Assembly (NCBI GenBank): GCA_910588455.1
Contig: CAJUPG010000023.1
Span: forward strand, 1 to 25,932
Length of the DNA stretch: 25,932 nt
Direction of reading: 5' to 3'
Source of the DNA: an uncultured Oscillospiraceae bacterium
GTDB taxonomy: Bacteria; Bacillota; Clostridia; Oscillospirales; Oscillospiraceae
The notes beneath the pieces were generated by a model that did no database searches, was not told the origin of the DNA, and was given only the letters and a program-made list of their open reading frames with translations. A program made the position numbers and the translations under genes. Shown here piece after piece: positions 22,248-25,932 of the stretch (the first letter of the stretch is position 1; each line of letters opens with the position of its first letter).

Positions 22248-23486
22248 TCAGCCCTCCGCTTTCACCAGGGGAATGGTGAGCTCCAGCAGGTCCTCCCCCC
22301 GGCGCACGGTGATTTCCACCAAATCACCCACGCCCCGGGCCCGGGTGATCCGGGCCAGATCACTGGTGTCGGACACCGCCCGGCCCTCCACCGCCACAAT
22401 CACATCCCGGGGCTTCAGGCCGGCTTCCTGGGCGCCGCTGTTGGCGCTCACCTCCAACACCAGAATGCCACCCTCCTCCAAATGCCGCCGGTCCACGGTA
22501 ATGCCAAAGGCGGAGTGGACGATCTCTTCCCCTGCAATCAGCCGGTCCACCACAAATTTCACCCGGGCGGAGGGGATGGCAAAGCCCAGGCCCTCAATGT
22601 CCCCGTCCTCCGAGACCATTTTGATGGTTGTGATGCCGATGACCTGGCCCCGGTCGTTGAGCAGCGCCCCCCCGGAGTTGCCGAAGTTTATGGGGGCGCT
22701 GGTCTGGATCAGGTCCATGGTCACCCCGTCTACCTCCATATCCCGGTCCAGGCCGGAGATGATCCCCTCACTGATGGAGCCGGAGTAGCCCAGGGGATCC
22801 CCTACTGCGGCCACCGCGTCTCCCGGACGCAGCAGCTCTGAGTCTCCGAACCGGGCGGGAACCAGCCTCTCCGCGTCAATTTTCAGGACCGCCAGGTCCT
22901 CCGCAAAGTCGTAGCCCACCAGCTCCGCCTCATAGCTGTGGTTGTTCCACAGCTGGACCTCCACCCCCAGACTCCCCTCAATCACGTGGGCGTTGGTGAG
23001 GATGTAGCCGTCCTGAGTCAAAATCACGCCGGTGCCGCCGCTGTAGCTGCGCCGGCCCCGGGACTGGATGGACACAATGGACACCCGGACCTGCTCATAC
23101 AGGTCCGCCCAGTCCCCCGGCCTTCCCTCCTGGGGCAGCAGCTGCATGGTCACGCCGGTGCCCGTCTCCGCCTGGGGGAGCTTCGGCTGCTGAAATTCGT
23201 CAATGTCCCGCTGGATCACCGAAGGGTTCTCTTCACTGGGGACGGGCAGGGTAAACCACCGGCTCAATTCGCTGTCCGAGGGCAGGTTTCCCACCAGGGC
23301 CACCAGTCCCACGGCACCGATAATCAGGGCCAGCATCATCGCAAACCCCCGCCACTTCCGGCGGCGCCTGGCGGTTTTTTTCGTCTTTGCCCGGGGCGGT
23401 GGAATCATCACCGGGGGCGGCGGGGGAAATTGAGGCTCCGGCTGTTCCCAGGGGCCCCCCTGCCACAGCTGCTCCATGTCTTTCAT
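22248..23486 (-). CDS. HtrA/DegP-like membrane-anchored serine protease (S1C) with PDZ domain
   Basis: A 412-residue surface protease for envelope quality control. Order: a Pro-rich cytosolic tail (QPEPQFPPPPPVMIPPP), a basic stretch, one transmembrane helix (about 48-66), a trypsin-like domain (about 120-300) and a single PDZ domain (about 315-405). The triad is His167 (TNAHVI), Asp197 (EDLAVLKI) and Ser271 (GNSGGA). The usual INPGNSGGPL is here INFGNSGGALL, a change next to the oxyanion hole. The family usually helps remove misfolded exported proteins or is induced by cell-envelope two-component systems. The ATG has GGGAG 10 nt upstream. It follows the histidine kinase by 17 nt, so it is probably a target of, or a partner for, that system. 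Confidence 0.93.
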   Translation of the reverse strand: MKDMEQLWQGGPWEQPEPQFPPPPPVMIPPPRAKTKKTARRRRKWRGFAMMLALIIGAVGLVALVGNLPSDSELSRWFTLPVPSEENPSVIQRDIDEFQQPKLPQAETGTGVTMQLLPQEGRPGDWADLYEQVRVSIVSIQSRGRRSYSGGTGVILTQDGYILTNAHVIEGSLGVEVQLWNNHSYEAELVGYDFAEDLAVLKIDAERLVPARFGDSELLRPGDAVAAVGDPLGYSGSISEGIISGLDRDMEVDGVTMDLIQTSAPINFGNSGGALLNDRGQVIGITTIKMVSEDGDIEGLGFAIPSARVKFVVDRLIAGEEIVHSAFGITVDRRHLEEGGILVLEVSANSGAQEAGLKPRDVIVAVEGRAVSDTSDLARITRARGVGDLVEITVRRGEDLLELTIPLVKAEG

Positions 23487-23503
23487 TGGAAATGCACTCC
23501 CTC

Positions 23504-24946
23504 TCAGGCCAGCGTAAGGGTGAAGGTAAACCGGGTTACCCCGTCCTCACTGGTGGCGGTGATCTGTTCTTTCAGGTTGCCAATCAGGCTTTTGACGATA
23601 TACAATCCCAGCCCCACTCCGTCCCGGTCCGCGCTGCGGGAGGCGTCGGTTTTGTGGAACCGGTCAAACAGCAGGGGCAGCTCCTCCGGCGGGATGGTCG
23701 CCCCCAGATTCTGGATGGTGGTGTGGACCTTGCCGTCCTTTTTCACCGTGGAGATGGTCAGAGTGGTCTCCGGAGCGGCAAATTTGGCCGCGTTGTCCAG
23801 CAAATTGTAGCAGATCTGAGTCACCGCGTCCGGGTCCCCCCACACCATCAAAGGCTCCTCCGGCAGCTGCGCGTTCACGTCCAGCCCCCGCTGGGTGATC
23901 TTGCCCTCCAGGTTGATAACCACCCGGGAGAGCACGTCGGTCAAATCAAACTGCTCCTGGGCGGTAACGTTCTCCGTCAGAGCCTTCAGCCGGGACAGGT
24001 CCAGCATCCGGCGCACCAGCCGGGACAGCCGCCGGGTCTCAGAGACAATGATCTCCAGGGACTCCCGTTCCCGCTCCGGGGGGATGGTGCCGTCCAGAAT
24101 CCCCTCCGCAAAGCCGGCGATGGTGGTCATGGGCGTTTTCAGCTCGTGGGACACATTGGCGATGAACTCGCTGCGCTGGGCCTCCACCTGGGCCAGGGAA
24201 TTGGCCATGGAGTTGAAGGCCACCGCCAGATTGTGCAGCTCGTCGCAGTTGTCCCCACTGGTGCTCACCCGCACGTCAAACTCCCCCTGACCAAACTTCC
24301 GGGCCGCGTCCACCATCTCGTTGATGGGCCGGGTCTGAAGGGCGGAGGTGAGGGAGGCGGCGATTACGGCGATCAGCAGCACCACCACGGCGGTGAAGAA
24401 GAAGATGGTCCCCGTGGCCCGCCACATCTCCAGCACGCTGGAGGTATCCGCCGAAGCCAGCACCATGCCCACCGGCACAACCTGCCCCTTGGCGGCAATG
24501 GTGTAGGGCCGGGCGGCCACGTAGCGGTTCTCCGGATAGAGGCCGTCCAAATTGGTCATGCCCGTATATCCCCCCTGGTCCCGGACCTGCTGGATCAGAA
24601 ACTGGGGCAGGAGGACGGTGGAGGTGAACAAATAGATATTTTCCCCGTCGCAGGTGTAAATCACCTTGCCGTTGCTGTCCGCCAGCACCACCAGGGAGTC
24701 GGAAGCCTTGGAGATGGTGAGCAGGGAATTGGTAAAGATCTCGTCGGTCACGTCGCCGCTGAGGGGGCTTTTCACATACTGGCTGACCAGGTCCGCCAGG
24801 TCCTGGGCGTTGCGCTCCACCGCGCTGCGCTTGTCGGCGATGATATAGCGGTAGGACAGCAGCATAAAAGCGGCGGACAGCAGAGTAAAGGAGAGAAACA
24901 CGATCCCCAGCATCATGGACAGCTGCCGCTTGTAGATACTCTTCAC
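23504..24946 (-). CDS. Sensor histidine kinase (HAMP, HisKA, HATPase_c)
   Basis: A 480-residue membrane sensor kinase. Transmembrane helices lie at about 10-31 and 178-200, flanking an extracytoplasmic region of about 145 residues (QDLADLVSQYVKSPLSGDVT and onward). A HAMP domain follows (about 201-255). The HisKA domain holds the phospho-acceptor His267 in FIANVSHELKTPMTTI. The ATPase domain has the N-box NLLDNAAKF, then DGVGLGLYIVKSLI. It resembles the PhoR/WalK/ResE group but has no PAS domain I can identify. The start codon is GTG, overlapping the stop of the response regulator by GTGA, so translation is coupled. The signal is unknown; pairing with an HtrA gene suggests an envelope stress cue. 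Confidence 0.95.
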   Translation of the reverse strand: MKSIYKRQLSMMLGIVFLSFTLLSAAFMLLSYRYIIADKRSAVERNAQDLADLVSQYVKSPLSGDVTDEIFTNSLLTISKASDSLVVLADSNGKVIYTCDGENIYLFTSTVLLPQFLIQQVRDQGGYTGMTNLDGLYPENRYVAARPYTIAAKGQVVPVGMVLASADTSSVLEMWRATGTIFFFTAVVVLLIAVIAASLTSALQTRPINEMVDAARKFGQGEFDVRVSTSGDNCDELHNLAVAFNSMANSLAQVEAQRSEFIANVSHELKTPMTTIAGFAEGILDGTIPPERERESLEIIVSETRRLSRLVRRMLDLSRLKALTENVTAQEQFDLTDVLSRVVINLEGKITQRGLDVNAQLPEEPLMVWGDPDAVTQICYNLLDNAAKFAAPETTLTISTVKKDGKVHTTIQNLGATIPPEELPLLFDRFHKTDASRSADRDGVGLGLYIVKSLIGNLKEQITATSEDGVTRFTFTLTLA

Positions 24947-25632
24947 GGGGCGGCGACCTCAAATTTGTACCCCACGCCCCACACGGTTTTCAGCCGCCAT
25001 TGGTCGCTGACCTCCTCCAGCTTCTCCCGCAGGCGCTTGATGTGTACGTCCACCGTGCGGGAGTCCCCGAAGTAGTCGAAGCCCCACACCTCGTCCAGCA
25101 GCTGATTGCGGGTAAACACCCGGTTGGGGGAGGCCGCCAGATGGAACAGCAGCTCCAGCTCCTTGGGCGGGGTGTCCACCCGCTTGCCGTCCACCAGCAG
25201 CTCGTAGGAATCCAGATTGATGACCAGCTTGTCAAAGGTCAGCTTTTTGGCCTTCGGCTCCTCCTCGCCTCCTACCCGGCGCATCACCGCGTGAATCCGG
25301 GCCAAAACCTCCTTCATGACGAAGGGCTTTACGATGTAGTCGTCGGCGCCCATCTCCAGGCCGGAGACCTTGTCGGTGGTCTCCCCCTTGGCAGTGAGCA
25401 TAATCACCGGGGTTTTGGCGCTCTCCCGGATTTTTTTCAGCACTGCCCAGCCGTCCATTACCGGCAGCATCAGATCCAGCAGCACCAAATCGGGCTGGAA
25501 GGCGTGGAACTGCTCCACCGCCGTTCCCCCGTCCCGGGCCACCCGGGTCTCGTAGCCCTCCTTCTCCAGATAGAGATGGAGCAGCTCGGCGATATTGTTG
25601 TCGTCCTCTACGATCAGAACCCTCTGGGGCAT
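24943..25632 (-). CDS. OmpR/PhoB-type response regulator
   Basis: A 229-residue regulator. The receiver domain (about 3-115) has acidic pocket Asp10/Asp11, phospho-acceptor Asp53 in LLDLMLP, Thr80 in MLTAK and Lys102 in VKPF. A winged-helix DNA-binding domain follows (about 130-227), with PPKELELLFHL, TRNQLLDEVWGFDYFGDSRT and VDVHIKRLREKL, ending VWGVGYKFE. The ATG at 25632 is preceded by AGGAAAGG about 11 nt away. It overlaps the kinase start by GTGA and leads the operon RR-HK-htrA-rsmA. A TATAAT lies upstream on minus (near 25675) but I see no good -35, so an activated or self-controlled promoter is plausible. Confidence 0.96.
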   Translation of the reverse strand: MPQRVLIVEDDNNIAELLHLYLEKEGYETRVARDGGTAVEQFHAFQPDLVLLDLMLPVMDGWAVLKKIRESAKTPVIMLTAKGETTDKVSGLEMGADDYIVKPFVMKEVLARIHAVMRRVGGEEEPKAKKLTFDKLVINLDSYELLVDGKRVDTPPKELELLFHLAASPNRVFTRNQLLDEVWGFDYFGDSRTVDVHIKRLREKLEEVSDQWRLKTVWGVGYKFEVAAP

Positions 25633-25732
25633 AGTAACACCAGCCTTTCCTCTTTTGCCATTCTATCATATTATAAACGATATTTGGGAAATTCGGTGAA
25701 TAATTTGTTAAGATACAGGAGAGAAATTTTGC

Positions 25733-25761
25733 TTGCATTTTCCGCCGGTTTCCAGTATAAT
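25733..25761 (+). promoter_or_regulatory. Promoter of the tRNA-Leu gene
   Basis: -35 TTGCAT (25733-25738), a 17-bp spacer and a perfect -10 TATAAT (25756-25761), about 32 bp before the tRNA gene. Confidence 0.78.
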
Positions 25762-25793
25762 AACAAAGTGCCCAGAAGGGCGCGGCCCCATAG

Positions 25794-25880
25794 GCCGGTG
25801 TGATGGAATTGGTAGACGTAGTGGACTCAAAATCCACCGCTGGCGACAGCGTACCGGTTCGAGTCCGGTCACCGGCACCA
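25794..25880 (+). tRNA. tRNA-Leu, anticodon CAA
   Basis: An 87-nt class II tRNA. Acceptor arms GCCGGTG (25794-25800) and CACCGGC (25870-25876) pair fully. The anticodon stem GTGGA/TCCAC encloses loop CTCAAAA with anticodon CAA at 25828-25830. A long variable arm (GCTG-GCGA-CAGC) and a T-arm with GGTTCGAGTCC are present. The 3' CCA (25878-25880) is encoded in the gene. It reads UUG leucine codons. Confidence 0.97.
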
Positions 25881-25883
25881 TGT

Positions 25884-25912
25884 CGAGTGTTCATAACGCA
25901 ACTGAACATTCG
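25884..25912. repeat. Inverted repeat just after the tRNA-Leu gene
   Basis: The arms are CGAGTGTTCA (25884-25893) and TGAACATTCG (25903-25912), complementary at 9 of 10 positions around a 9-bp spacer, starting 4 nt after the CCA. No T-run follows within the window. It could be a processing or termination hairpin, or a recombinase-type site, since tRNA 3' ends are common attachment sites. Confidence 0.4.
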
Positions 25913-25932
25913 TATGTAAAGGAACAGTCGAA

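Noticed and set aside
23387..25075. 562-codon plus-strand ORF
   Set aside because: Antisense to the histidine kinase, whose motifs are complete.
25232..25909. Minus-strand ORF of 225 codons with a GDRTRTGT-like peptide
   Set aside because: Its N-terminal part is the antisense reading of tRNA-Leu, a known source of false proteins; the rest is a shifted frame of the response regulator.
1..25932. CRISPR arrays, insertion sequences or prophage genes
   Set aside because: No spaced direct-repeat array, transposase, integrase or phage structural motif is seen on either strand.

Overview
The window reads as a chromosomal segment of a GC-rich, spore-forming, Gram-positive anaerobe of the class Clostridia. 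It looks most like the Oscillospiraceae group (Flavonifractor, Lawsonibacter or Intestinimonas relatives). The taxon is an inference from strong G/C bias at third codon positions, an alpha/beta-type small acid-soluble spore protein, sigma-A promoters with 17-bp spacers, AGGAGG ribosome sites with TTG and GTG starts, and gene content. There is no phage, transposase, CRISPR array or rRNA. Nearly all coding space is housekeeping or metabolic.

Layout, left to right. (1) 1-2391, minus: the 5' part of lepA, preceded by an XRE-family regulator whose stop codon is part of the lepA ribosome site; an inverted repeat covers the regulator's promoter. (2) 2477-3570, plus: pta with its own promoter and a strong terminator. 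(3) 3573-4512, minus: a DUF3796-like membrane protein and a 66-residue XRE regulator, under a near-consensus promoter overlapped by an inverted repeat. (4) 4552-7167, plus: thiI and cinA. (5) 7174-8876, minus: a monoacylglycerol-lipase-like hydrolase and a proline-rich helical protein. (6) 8983-10003, plus: a hotdog thioesterase and a bactofilin. (7) 10047-11582, minus: a SASP gene and a secreted protein with a degenerate NodB-like domain. (8) 11642-14389, plus: a TVP38/DedA-type membrane protein and an NhaC-family antiporter with a long GC-rich leader. (9) 14541-21381, plus: a LysR regulator, then argC-argJ-argB-argD and an ornithine-racemase-like PLP enzyme. (10) 21386-25632, minus: response regulator, histidine kinase, HtrA-like protease and rsmA, closely packed. 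(11) 25733-25880, plus: tRNA-Leu(CAA), divergent from the response regulator.

How the genes work together. argCJBD encodes the acetylated route from glutamate to ornithine, using the ArgJ recycling step. The next gene resembles clostridial ornithine racemase, so the cluster may make D-ornithine from newly made L-ornithine. The upstream LysR gene and a LysR-type palindrome centred near -65 of the predicted argC promoter suggest a non-ArgR control layer. The RR-HK-HtrA set looks like an envelope-stress module with rsmA carried along. Both XRE genes sit next to promoter-overlapping inverted repeats, consistent with autorepression. The least ordinary content is the racemase placement, the two XRE operator modules, the degenerate deacetylase, the ArgC variant nucleotide loop and the structured leaders.
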